A stretch of 59,763 bases of DNA from Paulinella micropora (Eukaryota > Cercozoa > Imbricatea > Euglyphida): NCBI GenBank assembly GCA_009731375.1, contig BJOX01000177.1, positions 269,744 to 329,506 of the forward strand, given 5' to 3'. Position numbers and translations under genes: made by a program. This document shows positions 27,814 to 36,427 of the stretch, one piece after another. The notes under the pieces were generated by a model that saw only the letters and a program-made list of their open reading frames with translations, did not search any database and had not been told where the DNA came from. The stretch's first letter is position 1. Each line of letters begins with the position of its first letter.

Positions 27814-27843
27814 CGTGGATCCACAGAAATCACCTTTCGCAGA

Positions 27844-28335
27844 ATGTCGGAAGCGCTCGTGAAGCCGTCAGAGAGGACGGAAGAAGATTGGAGCGAAATA
27901 TACGATATTACTCGTCGCTCATCCTACGAGCTTGAAGTAGATGAAACTAATGTTGATGAGAAATGAAACAAAATTGATCGTCAAATCTCACTGCTCGCTA
28001 AAAAAAAGAATTCCCTAATGTCAAAAAAGAAAGCAATAAGAAAAAAACTAGACGAGATAAACCGAGGTAAAAATGAACGGGAAAATGATCTCTCAATTTC
28101 TCGTAAAAGAAAAATGAAAGTGAAAGAAATAAACGAAAACCTTAAGAAATTTGAGGAATTTCGTAAAAAAAATAAATCTTTCTCTGCTTCGGAAATAAAT
28201 CGTCTAGAAAATTTCATATTGCTCGGGAATTCTTTTGAAGATGTAGTATCAAATTCTATTTCTCCTTCTTCTTCTGATGAAGATGATGTTGAGCAGGGGA
28301 CTGCGAATATGAATCGCGGTCTCAGGAACGAATAA
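27844..28335 (+). CDS. Charged coiled-coil protein interrupted by in-frame TGA
   Basis: The frame is open from ATG 27844 (MSEALVKPSER) to TGA 27964-27966 and continues in the same frame to TAA 28335. The downstream part (MSKKKAIRKKLDEI from 28018, then KVKEINENLKKFEEF) forms a strong coiled coil whose heptads extend upstream of its first ATG toward the TGA. It ends in an acidic Ser/Asp/Glu stretch. The product is either a damaged single gene, a readthrough gene, or two small proteins. No family recognised. Confidence 0.5.
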
Positions 28336-28428
28336 TACATGTGTTAAGAAACACAAATAAAAAAAAATTGGGCGAAAGCCCTTTACCTTTCAAAGAAATT
28401 TTGTCTTTTGTTTTTTCTTTGGCAGACA

Positions 28429-28908
28429 ATGTCGGAGGAACTCGTCAATGAGATGGAGGCCATGAGTTTTGAGCACGATGAAGAACGTGACGAAGTTGAG
28501 GAGAAAGTAGAAGCCAAAGCCGTAATGCCTTCGCCTTCGCCTTCGCCTTCGCCAGCGGATGAAAAAGACGTTGCTCCTCATCCGTGGAAGAACTTCAGCA
28601 ACATTCCCCCCCGAGTGGTTTTAACCACTACGGGGAGATTTGTTGAAATGTCAAAGGCTTTTGTCAAAGCCACGAAATCTATTAAATTGTTTGCGGGCAA
28701 AGCCTTGCACCGCGAAAACCCCGATTGCTTTTACGCTGCAAGGGCAAAATATGATACAAGCATAAAAAATCCTTCGTACAAATACTATTTTCTTGTATCC
28801 AAGGGGAGCGGGGCACAGGAAGAGTTGTTGATTTTCAACAGCCTTACTGCCTTGGCAAGATTGAATCACGAGGCAGCCCTGATCAATTGGGTCGTTCAAA
28901 TTCGTTGA
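28429..28908 (+). CDS. Unknown protein with acidic N-terminus and SP repeats
   Basis: I prefer ATG 28429 (MSEELVNEMEAM). The 159-residue protein has an acidic helix, a PSPSPSPSPA repeat, and a folded-looking C-terminal domain (RFVEMSKAFVKATKSIKLF, YKYYFLVSKGSGAQEELLIF, LARLNHEAALINWVVQ). No family recognised. Confidence 0.55.
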   Translation: MSEELVNEMEAMSFEHDEERDEVEEKVEAKAVMPSPSPSPSPADEKDVAPHPWKNFSNIPPRVVLTTTGRFVEMSKAFVKATKSIKLFAGKALHRENPDCFYAARAKYDTSIKNPSYKYYFLVSKGSGAQEELLIFNSLTALARLNHEAALINWVVQIR

Positions 28909-28969
28909 TTAAATTTTTTTCTTTGATATTGTTTTAAAATAATTAAAATAGTATAATTATATATAAGAC

Positions 28970-29164
28970 ATGTCGGATATTATAGCGAGATTGCCGTATG
29001 ATTTACAAAAATATATAAAACTCTTTTTGTTTAATAGCGATTTACAAACGGACGATTACGAATTATGCGACAACTGCGGGCTTACTTTATCAGTTGTAGA
29101 AAATCCAATAATATACGCTCAGAATATGAAGTGGTATTTTAATTACTCTTGTTTTTGCTCTTGA
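28970..29164 (+). CDS. F-box-like/zinc-binding small protein, early TGA
   Basis: 64 residues, related to 1370-1627 and 30537-30815: RLPYDLQKYIKLFLF, then CDNCGL, then CFCS. The stop TGA falls between the third and fourth expected zinc ligands. The same frame continues with KCISDYFELKKK to a stop at about 29206, matching the SxxC and ExKK that follow in the relatives. It is probably a truncated or readthrough copy. Confidence 0.6.
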   Translation: MSDIIARLPYDLQKYIKLFLFNSDLQTDDYELCDNCGLTLSVVENPIIYAQNMKWYFNYSCFCS

Positions 29165-29224
29165 AAATGTATCAGTGATTATTTTGAGTTAAAAAAAAAA
29201 TAGACTTGTCTAATATATACGAAG

Positions 29225-30547
29225 ATGTGGAGCGAAGATGACAGGAAGTTTGTTAGGCAGTTAAGAGTTGCTACTACCGAAAGTAAAATTTATGCTGTCG
29301 TGTCTAACTTCTACGATAGCGAATTAAAACCAAGCATAGCCTTTCATAATGCTATTATATCTTTATTTAGCACACCAACTAGTGATGAAGAGGTGCTTGA
29401 GGCACTTAAAGTCATATATCCTAAATATGCTATCGTGTATCCAAATTTGAATAGTAGGAGACAAAGACTTTCTGAGGTAAGAAAAAAAGCAATAGAGCCT
29501 TACCAGAGCGAAAAAGTATATGAAATGAGCAAACTTGATAAGTATTTTAATCTGAATGAAGACGAGCGGATTGATATCGTTGAGGGATATAAGAAAGATG
29601 TCAAAGCCAAAAATGAACAAAAAATACAAATTGATGTCCGTGATGTAATGGCTAAAATGAATGATATGATATTAAGTAATGACCCTTATCTTAAACTACT
29701 TGCTTTGATGATAGCAATTGGAGCAAGGCTTGTAGAAATATTTGACAAAAACACATATGAATTAATACCAGATAAACTGAGTTGGTTGCGAGTGAATAAC
29801 CTAGCGAAAAAGAGAGAAGGACAAAAAAAGAATTGGACTGAGAGGCCTGTTGTCCTTTTTACTCCCCAGTTTGTAATAGAACAAGTAAATTCAATACGAA
29901 ACCATTTCAAAAAGAAAAACGCAGTTATTATTAACAGCGAAGGTGTGCTTGATAAACAAAAGAATAATGAACTAAACAAAAGAATTATCAAAATCTTCCC
30001 TTGGCTATCAGAATACACGCAGAAAAGCAGTATGTTGCGAAAACTATATGCTAGTTTGTCGTATAGTAATTTTGCCAATCCGAAATTAGAGAATTTTAAT
30101 ACATGGGTTTCAAATGTGTTGGGGCACGGCGATATGCTCACCAGTTTTAGTTATAGTTGGGTTAATGTGGCCGACCCTGAAGAAATTAAGGCAGAAGGGA
30201 TTAAAACAGAATTAGAGGAGTTGAGACGCAAAATAGATTTATATTTGAATTTAAATAATACTAATGAAAATAAAAGCGAAAACGGAGGCGAAGAATGTAA
30301 ATATCAACCATTAGGTAAAAGCGCTAGCAGAGAGGATAAGTATAAATTGCTTGAGCAGATTTACAATGATAACCAGAATATTACAAATACTAAACTACGA
30401 AAATTAAGCGGGATTGGAGCCGTTATTGTCAATACTTTTATTAAAGAGAAGAGGGGCGAAGCGACGAAGAGCGAAGCGAAAAAAGAAGAGGAAACAAAAG
30501 CACCATTAAGAAGAAGCACGAGAAATAAAAAGAAGGCTAATACTTAA
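29225..30547 (+). CDS. Tyrosine recombinase resembling telomere resolvases (protelomerase-like)
   Basis: 440 residues. A helical N-terminal DNA-binding region is followed by a catalytic domain: the first Arg in LMIAIGARLVEIF (about 167), a second Arg in SSMLRKLYASLSYS (about 272), VLGHGDM (about 299) and the candidate nucleophile Tyr in SFSYSWVNV (about 309). The R..Y segment replacing the usual HxxR and the spacing to LGH fit telomere resolvases better than ordinary integrases. The C-terminal part has a helix-turn-helix-like segment (LLEQIYNDNQNITNTKLRKL) and a basic tail. It would cut and rejoin palindromic DNA to make closed hairpin ends, or integrate the genome. A terminal palindrome lies in the same element. 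TAATATATAC precedes the start. Confidence 0.7.
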   Translation: MWSEDDRKFVRQLRVATTESKIYAVVSNFYDSELKPSIAFHNAIISLFSTPTSDEEVLEALKVIYPKYAIVYPNLNSRRQRLSEVRKKAIEPYQSEKVYEMSKLDKYFNLNEDERIDIVEGYKKDVKAKNEQKIQIDVRDVMAKMNDMILSNDPYLKLLALMIAIGARLVEIFDKNTYELIPDKLSWLRVNNLAKKREGQKKNWTERPVVLFTPQFVIEQVNSIRNHFKKKNAVIINSEGVLDKQKNNELNKRIIKIFPWLSEYTQKSSMLRKLYASLSYSNFANPKLENFNTWVSNVLGHGDMLTSFSYSWVNVADPEEIKAEGIKTELEELRRKIDLYLNLNNTNENKSENGGEECKYQPLGKSASREDKYKLLEQIYNDNQNITNTKLRKLSGIGAVIVNTFIKEKRGEATKSEAKKEEETKAPLRRSTRNKKKANT

Positions 30548-30815
30548 CAACGACTAAAGGCGGTTCTCCATATTTTGCTCTAAGATTAGACTCTCGCCTG
30601 TAGCATTTAATGGAGCAGATTGTGAAAAACTCAATACAATCTACGCCATAAAAATTGCCTGCTATAATCGGTGGGTGCGACTGAAATGTGCGAGACAAGC
30701 CACATATATTACAAAATTCTTCTCCATATTTTGGCTGGGGCATCTCTGAATAAACGAATGTCCTTATGTGTCCAACTATATCGCTCGGCAATTCGCGTAT
30801 TATTATCAATGACAT
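30537..30815 (-). CDS. F-box-like/zinc-binding small protein
   Basis: 92 residues: RELPSDIVGHIRTFVY, then CNICGL, a hydrophobic stretch (IIAGNFYGVDCIEFF) and ICSIKC, ending VVVKY (compare GVIKY in 1370-1627). It overlaps the resolvase gene end by 11 bp on the other strand and starts about 40 bp from the divergent gene at 30859. Confidence 0.7.
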   Translation of the reverse strand: MSLIIIRELPSDIVGHIRTFVYSEMPQPKYGEEFCNICGLSRTFQSHPPIIAGNFYGVDCIEFFTICSIKCYRRESNLRAKYGEPPLVVVKY

Positions 30816-30858
30816 GTTTGATATAAAATATAAAAACCTTTTTATATTGTGATATAGA

Positions 30859-32091
30859 ATGAATCTTTTTGGTCAAAGTACGAATACACCATCGTCATCA
30901 ACTACATCGTCATCTTCTTCTTTATCTATTGATAACATAAAAGACGCATTACCAACAACGGCATTTGGAGAATTGCGAACGGCTACTTTGTCGCCAGTAT
31001 TACAAAATGTATTCACTTATGGTATTAATACGCGATTCTTTGACAAAACGGAGACTAATGGCGGGGTGGTATCATCTGCTAATTCAATGGCGGTTTTGAC
31101 TACATCGGCCTCGGGTAATTCAACCGCGCAGATTACGACTATTGAGCGAGCCAAATATAGAAGTGGTATGGGTTTAGTTGCTAGATTCTCCGCATTGTTT
31201 CCGTCATCTACCACCGCGACTACTTTCAATTGCGATATTGGCATAGGCACGCCAGCAGACAATTTATGTTTTAGACAATCAAACTCGGGAATGTCCGTTG
31301 TGAGAACGGCGGGGAGTGTTGAAAATGTGGTTAGTCAATATGCTTGGAATGTTGACAAATGTGATAATACGGGAAACTTCCCCACGATTGATTCTACTAA
31401 ATTGAACGTGTTTGAAATAGTCGTCCAATATCTGGGCAGTGGTCAAATTACATTTAAAATAGAAAACCCGCGCACTGGACGAATGGAAGTAATTCATGCG
31501 ATTAAATATGCGAGCACTGCTACTACTCCATCATTGGATCAGGCGGCGTTTGCTATTTATGCGAAGGCGTATTCATCAACTCTTCAATCCGTTGTAATGA
31601 AAACGGCGAGTATGTTTTTGGCAGTTGAGGGAAACATTGATAGGACTATTGCTATAACCAATTCGTATGACAATGTCAAAACTATAGGAGCAACTGAGAA
31701 TGCCATATTTACTATTAGAAACCGCGCCACATTTAACAGCAAAACGAATTACAACATAATCTACTTTGAGAATTTATGTATCAGTAATTCAGACACTAAA
31801 ACGTGTATCGCGAGAATTATTCTTAATACCGCATTGGGAGGAACACCTTCTTACTCTAATTACGATACCGCCACATCATTGGCCGAGGTAGATACAGCGG
31901 GGACAACAAGAACGGGTGGAAGTGTGATATTTATTTATGTGCTGTCTGCTGGTTCATCCATATACATTGATTTGTCTCAATATAATATCAAGATAGGGTC
32001 AGGTAAGACATTTACTATATCCGCACAAAATACGAGTGGTGGAACGGCGAGCATTTACGCTTCATTAAACTGGATTGAAGACCAAATTTAA
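30859..32091 (+). CDS. Conserved virion-surface protein, PLV-2 version
   Basis: The 410-residue protein is related to 13567-14826: GELRTATLSPVLQNVFTYG, ERAKYRSGMGLVARFSALF, FEIVVQYLGSGQITFKIENP and a C-terminal ASLNWIEDQ. The N-terminal part is Ser/Thr-rich. It is a predicted beta-sandwich, possibly a receptor-binding protein. GATATAGAATG lies at the start. A truncated gene with a similar beginning (MNIFGRSQ compared with MNLFGQST) lies at the broken right end of the element. Confidence 0.65.
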   Translation: MNLFGQSTNTPSSSTTSSSSSLSIDNIKDALPTTAFGELRTATLSPVLQNVFTYGINTRFFDKTETNGGVVSSANSMAVLTTSASGNSTAQITTIERAKYRSGMGLVARFSALFPSSTTATTFNCDIGIGTPADNLCFRQSNSGMSVVRTAGSVENVVSQYAWNVDKCDNTGNFPTIDSTKLNVFEIVVQYLGSGQITFKIENPRTGRMEVIHAIKYASTATTPSLDQAAFAIYAKAYSSTLQSVVMKTASMFLAVEGNIDRTIAITNSYDNVKTIGATENAIFTIRNRATFNSKTNYNIIYFENLCISNSDTKTCIARIILNTALGGTPSYSNYDTATSLAEVDTAGTTRTGGSVIFIYVLSAGSSIYIDLSQYNIKIGSGKTFTISAQNTSGGTASIYASLNWIEDQI

Positions 32092-32125
32092 ACAAAAAAA
32101 AGAAGGTTTTATTTATGGCAAAATA

Positions 32126-32374
32126 TTATATCATAGAATATTGTATTTGCGCATCAACTTTCTTTTCTATCTCTATTGACATTTTTTTTATGTATTCAAA
32201 ACCCTTATCCTTGATTAACTTTTCTGTTATACGTGCGTGATTTCTCTTCAAATATATGTAGAATTGGTCAATATTAACACCGCAGGGGATTTGTTCTTTA
32301 TGTTGTCGTCGTCGCCGTGAGTTGATGTTTTTTATTAACATGAATAATACGTCTAAATTTTCTATAAATGACAT
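32126..32374 (-). CDS. Small helical basic protein
   Basis: 82 residues, mainly helical and basic (INSRRRRQHKEQIP, YLKRNHARITEKLIKDKGF). It sits between the surface protein and penton genes. No family recognised. Confidence 0.5.
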   Translation of the reverse strand: MSFIENLDVLFMLIKNINSRRRRQHKEQIPCGVNIDQFYIYLKRNHARITEKLIKDKGFEYIKKMSIEIEKKVDAQIQYSMI

Positions 32375-32398
32375 TATATTTATGTTTTTTTTTTTTGC

Positions 32399-33196
32399 TT
32401 AAGCATGATACACCTTGAGAAGAATTGAAACTTCAAAATTGACAGGACATTCAAGCACATTGCCACTCGCATTTCTAATTACAATATCAATAGACCTTAA
32501 ACTTTTCGTTGTATTAAATGGTACATAATCGGCGATGTCGTTTGACGATTCAAAGTAGCACTGGACTCCATAGGGCTTATCTAAATTACATTTACCAACG
32601 ACAGAGAAATTACCATTTGCTTCAACTAAACCAGACTGATTCAATGTGCGACTATGAACATAAACAGCAGTTTCACCAATTAGATTGACTATGGATTGCA
32701 TCGTGGCACTCGCCGTGGCCGAGATATCGGCAGTCAGTCCTATCTTGTCTCTAATAGTGCTGTTATCGTAATCAAAAGCATACGTATCACCAGTGAAAGC
32801 GAAATTCAATTTATTAACGGAGTTCAAAGTTATAACTACAGAGTTGGGGGTAATTGCTGAATTAATCGCAGTTTGAAGAGCGGTAATAAATGTATCAATG
32901 GTGTATTGATTTGCTGTTACGATTGCCGTTTTTGTAGCCGATCCAGTTGTTTTAATCAATGTGAGAGTGTTGGCATAACTCGGTATGTTTGGGAAAACGT
33001 TTGGAATAGAGATACTTTTAACGACATAAGCACTGATTATATCAATATTACGACCAGTTGCTGGTAAATCAACGACGAAACGGCCATTGTGAGTAGAAGC
33101 GGATTTTGATTCTGTTTTATCACTTGAGGAGACACGAAGGAGGAAATTTTTGCGGGTGCGCTTTTCGTCTTCAAGATTGCTTATCGTAAATGACAT
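32399..33196 (-). CDS. Penton (minor capsid) protein
   Basis: The 265-residue protein has a basic N-terminus and the Polinton-like penton pattern: GRFVVDLPATGRNIDIISAYVVKSISIPNVFPNI, QYTIDTFITALQTAINSAITPN, DKIGLTADI, then HSRTLNQSGLVEANG and a closing SLRSIDIVIRNASGNVL. It is a predicted single jelly roll at capsid vertices. It follows the capsid gene on the same strand, and the gene is uninterrupted, unlike the PLV-1 penton. Confidence 0.8.
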   Translation of the reverse strand: MSFTISNLEDEKRTRKNFLLRVSSSDKTESKSASTHNGRFVVDLPATGRNIDIISAYVVKSISIPNVFPNIPSYANTLTLIKTTGSATKTAIVTANQYTIDTFITALQTAINSAITPNSVVITLNSVNKLNFAFTGDTYAFDYDNSTIRDKIGLTADISATASATMQSIVNLIGETAVYVHSRTLNQSGLVEANGNFSVVGKCNLDKPYGVQCYFESSNDIADYVPFNTTKSLRSIDIVIRNASGNVLECPVNFEVSILLKVYHA

Positions 33197-33238
33197 TGCT
33201 ATATTATAAATTATATATTATTCTAATTTTTAATTTTT

Positions 33239-34348
33239 TTATTGTTTTACGACGCATCTGCTAGGATAGATAGCCGCAACTTTAACATATTTCAACCAAG
33301 CAGTGATGGTGCGATTTTCATCATAATTGGCCGCATAACGAAGAGTGACTTCCGCAGTTCGTGAGTTATTAACCGCAATACCAGATGCTCCAATATGTGG
33401 CGACTGATTGAATGTCTGGATAATGGTAGCAAATCCTGAGTTAGATGTAAGTCCTGTTTTATCCCCAGTAGAATAATACTTGCGAAAGTTTTCAAGAGAA
33501 ACAGATGAAGACATATAAGCATCACGAATACCCATAGTCGCTTGAAGATTATTAATATACAATTCCGCGCATCCTCGTTGAACGGAGGCAAGAGTATCGG
33601 TGCTTCCTCCGAGTTCCATCTTTTGTTGCGGGGCATACCAATCACCAATACGGCATTGATATTGTCTGTAAGGCATTTGAGTAGTTCCCAAGTTGTCAAT
33701 ATTAGCATTTTCTGTGAGCACATTTTGAGTTACGATATACAAGCACTGAGCACGAGCAACGGCCTTATTCACTTGAAGATTAAAATCATCGGAAGTCGCT
33801 GGATTAGCCTTTTGATTGTAATATGTTTCATAAGTGTATGGGAGCCCATCCTTGCTTCCCATCTGTTCAAGAATATTTCTCTGCACAGCGGGAGCAAGTG
33901 AGAAGGTTTCTAACATTACGACTGGGTTTGATACAGTGTAAGTCAAATTAGAACCGCTAAAACCAGCAGGAACCTTACCATCAGAGGTTCCAATAATAGT
34001 CAATGCTTCCTGTGCTGGTGCAAATGTCAAGCGAAGCCTCANNNNNNNNNNAGGAGTGTTCTGAAAACCAAGAGCACAAGCAACATTATCCTTTCCATCA
34101 GTGGCTACCAACCCATCTGCTTTAATATCAAATGTCAAATAACAATTTTTTCCATAAACAAAATCAGTGCTTGCCTGTAATGTAAAAATCATTTCAGTTC
34201 CCGACGCACTGGTATAAGTTTGCTGGTCGGCGAAGTTCTTCTTAAAGATACTTCCCTGTTCAGAGAGCGCCAGACTTGCTGGCAACTCATATCTGAGGTT
34301 GTTGAGGGTCATCAACTCCTCAGTAACTTCAATCTCCTTTCTTTCCAT
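33239..34348 (-). CDS. Major capsid protein (double jelly roll)
   Basis: The protein has about 369 residues with a 10-N gap at 34042-34051. Landmarks are LMTLNNLRYELPASLALSEQGSIFKKNF, MIFTLQASTDFVYGKNCYLTFDIKA, MLETFSLAPAVQRNILEQMGS, PYRQYQCRIGDWYAPQQKMELGG, AELYINNLQATMG and a C-terminal ENRTITAWLKYVKVAAIYPSR. It is shorter than the PLV-1 capsid protein and belongs to another PLV lineage. It is probably co-transcribed with the penton gene. Confidence 0.82.
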   Translation of the reverse strand: MERKEIEVTEELMTLNNLRYELPASLALSEQGSIFKKNFADQQTYTSASGTEMIFTLQASTDFVYGKNCYLTFDIKADGLVATDGKDNVACALGFQNTPXXXXRLRLTFAPAQEALTIIGTSDGKVPAGFSGSNLTYTVSNPVVMLETFSLAPAVQRNILEQMGSKDGLPYTYETYYNQKANPATSDDFNLQVNKAVARAQCLYIVTQNVLTENANIDNLGTTQMPYRQYQCRIGDWYAPQQKMELGGSTDTLASVQRGCAELYINNLQATMGIRDAYMSSSVSLENFRKYYSTGDKTGLTSNSGFATIIQTFNQSPHIGASGIAVNNSRTAEVTLRYAANYDENRTITAWLKYVKVAAIYPSRCVVKQ

Positions 34349-34431
34349 TTTTTTTTTGTGTGGTTGTGGGATTGTAAAATTCGCAATGCTACTATACTAA
34401 AAAAATAATAATAGAAATTAAAAATAATTAT

Positions 34432-34830
34432 TTATTCACCTGAAACGGATTGTTTAATAAAATCAACTGATTTTTGTATGTTGTCAAGTCTCGCATCTTG
34501 TGGTGAAGTCAATTGAAACTCTCTTGCCTCAGCATTCTCAACTGCTTTCTTTAAATAAGCCAAACTGCTAACAGCAGTGTCCAAATCAACAACATCCGCA
34601 TTTTCTTTTTTATCAGAAATGTCTGTTAATGTGTTTTGAATAGTGCTCTTCTCATACGGGACAAGATCGCCAAATTCGGTCAATGGTTGATTAACTAATG
34701 GGGCACCATGACTACTCCACAATTCAAACTGGTTTAGTTGAAACCCATCACTTTTTGGTCGGTTTGCTTCGTTAAGTTTGTTGATAAAGCCAATCGGCAA
34801 ACGATGTGAAGCACTTGAGTTTTTAATCAT
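34432..34830 (-). CDS. Unknown small protein, probably virion-associated
   Basis: 132 residues. The N-terminal half is polar with FELWSSHGAPLVNQPLTEFG. The C-terminal half is a helix (SLAYLKKAVENAEAREF, then NIQKSVDFIKQSVSG). It lies directly upstream of the capsid gene. No family recognised. Confidence 0.55.
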   Translation of the reverse strand: MIKNSSASHRLPIGFINKLNEANRPKSDGFQLNQFELWSSHGAPLVNQPLTEFGDLVPYEKSTIQNTLTDISDKKENADVVDLDTAVSSLAYLKKAVENAEAREFQLTSPQDARLDNIQKSVDFIKQSVSGE

Positions 34831-34875
34831 TATATAAATGCGAATATATAAATATCCGCATAATATATTATTTTA

Positions 34876-35451
34876 TCAATTACCATTAATTATTTTTTTC
34901 ATAATTTGTAAATTCTGGTGCGTAATTCTTTCCTCTTTCATTTTCTTTAAATCCGCTATGGCTTGATTTACATCAATGTCATTAGTTTCGGCAACCTTTT
35001 CAGTTGGCGGAGTTTCCTTAGAAGCATCTTCCATTGCTTCTATCTTACTTGCTGGCGTCGTGGTAGTGTGTTTCGGCACAGCAACAGGAGTGGGATTGAC
35101 AGATTTGGGTAAAGATTGTTCAATCTTAAGCGCTGGAGACATCTCAATAGGTTTGGCATTTGGTTTAGGCAATGAAGTTTTTGCCGATTCTATGTCTGGT
35201 ATTTTTCTTTTCAATGATTCATCTGGCATTTGGTCTAGTTGCTGTTCATTGTTCTTACTCCCCTTGCTTACTTTTGGTTTTAATTGACACTTAATCTTGC
35301 CACTCTTAATATCCTCTTCTATCTTCTTCACTGCTAAGTATTCGGGCGATCCCTTACGAATCGTTACGAATTTTCCTTGCGCATTTTGTTTATACCAAAT
35401 AGCAATTGCTTGTTGATAGCACGTCTTGTATAATTTAGTTGATTCCGTCAT
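34876..35451 (-). CDS. Unknown Lys/Pro-rich protein
   Basis: 191 residues. A short folded N-terminal part (YKTCYQQAIAIWYKQNAQGK) is followed by a long disordered Lys/Pro/Ser/Thr-rich region and a C-terminal helix. It may be an internal virion or DNA-binding protein; this is inference from composition. Confidence 0.5.
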   Translation of the reverse strand: MTESTKLYKTCYQQAIAIWYKQNAQGKFVTIRKGSPEYLAVKKIEEDIKSGKIKCQLKPKVSKGSKNNEQQLDQMPDESLKRKIPDIESAKTSLPKPNAKPIEMSPALKIEQSLPKSVNPTPVAVPKHTTTTPASKIEAMEDASKETPPTEKVAETNDIDVNQAIADLKKMKEERITHQNLQIMKKIINGN

Positions 35452-35496
35452 GTCATATATTATGGCGAAAAAAAAACCATTTAATTTAATTTTTTT

Positions 35497-36399
35497 TTAC
35501 AAGTTTGTCATATCTCTATCCTTATTTAATCGTAATATAGTAGAGAAATTCTTTTTAAACTGGGTTGTTCTATCACAAGCAGTATTGTTAATTGCTAGAA
35601 ACGAATAAGGTTCTGCCGTAGCATATTTAACCATATTGTAAAATTCTTTTTTAGTGAGAAAAGGGCTTTCATATTCATCTGCCAGTCTGTCAAGTTCGCT
35701 TCTCCTTACTCCATTAAAAATAATCATCCAACGGCAATTAATTCTTATTCTTCGTGGGAGTTGTGTATAACTCTGAGTTGCTACCCAGACTGACACTTTA
35801 GCATGTGTTGAAGCGAAAAACAACTCGGTAAGCACTTCTGATTTGAGAAAAGTTTTACTCTGTGCGATGCCATCCAATAACAATAATATCTTTGGTGCCT
35901 TCTTAAACCCTTTAGTTTTAATCAGTTCTTTTTGTTTGGTTAATATTTCTCTCATTAACTCAGGTCTATCTTCTTTGATTATGTCTTCTTTTTTTAACTT
36001 GAGAGTGTCCTCCAAAATCGGGCACGGACTTAAGCAAAATACGACTATTCTATCATAAAAACCTTTCAACATGTTCTTTTTGGCGAGTAGATTACAAATC
36101 ATAACTGATTTACCACCGCCAGTGCTTGCACATATAACCATAGTCCCTATTGCTGGCAATATTCCTTCCTTTTGAATAGGGAGCAATTCAACGCTATCTC
36201 TTTGTGTTTTAATTGGTTCTATTTCCAAGTCATTGTGAAATTTGGGCGGTTTTTTGCTATCTAACTCTGTTATTACTGGCCCGTCAATGGTAAATTCCTC
36301 GTGCGCTTTTTCTATATTGGTTTTCTCCAGATTCTGCTTCAAAAGTGTTTTTCGTGGCAACTTGTTTGCTATTAATCCTTTACGTATAGATTTAGGCAT
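35497..36399 (-). CDS. Genome-packaging ATPase (FtsK/HerA type)
   Basis: 300 residues. Walker A in VICASTGGGKSVMICNLL (about 95), Walker B in KILLLLDGIAQS (about 172), then a VSVWVATQSYTQLPRRIRI sensor and arginine-finger region and CRWMIIFNG. The basic N-terminus may bind DNA. This A32-like form is much closer to the classical motif than the PLV-1 ATPase, supporting a different lineage. Confidence 0.85.
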   Translation of the reverse strand: MPKSIRKGLIANKLPRKTLLKQNLEKTNIEKAHEEFTIDGPVITELDSKKPPKFHNDLEIEPIKTQRDSVELLPIQKEGILPAIGTMVICASTGGGKSVMICNLLAKKNMLKGFYDRIVVFCLSPCPILEDTLKLKKEDIIKEDRPELMREILTKQKELIKTKGFKKAPKILLLLDGIAQSKTFLKSEVLTELFFASTHAKVSVWVATQSYTQLPRRIRINCRWMIIFNGVRRSELDRLADEYESPFLTKKEFYNMVKYATAEPYSFLAINNTACDRTTQFKKNFSTILRLNKDRDMTNL

Positions 36400-36427
36400 C
36401 TAATCTTATATTATAAGATATCTTATA

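Larger units (their letters stand above)
27046..27843. other. Non-coding PLV-2 left region
   Basis: G-rich start (27059-27110), a dense cluster of GTCCAACC-type words, an A-rich section, and two direct copies of CACAATGAGGTACGTATCT (27732 and 27765). No convincing gene. Confidence 0.6.

Noticed and set aside
27844-29206. Alternative genetic code with TGA as sense in PLV-2
   Set aside because: Conserved genes such as the Cys-rich protein end at TGA in both viruses, so TGA is a normal stop.
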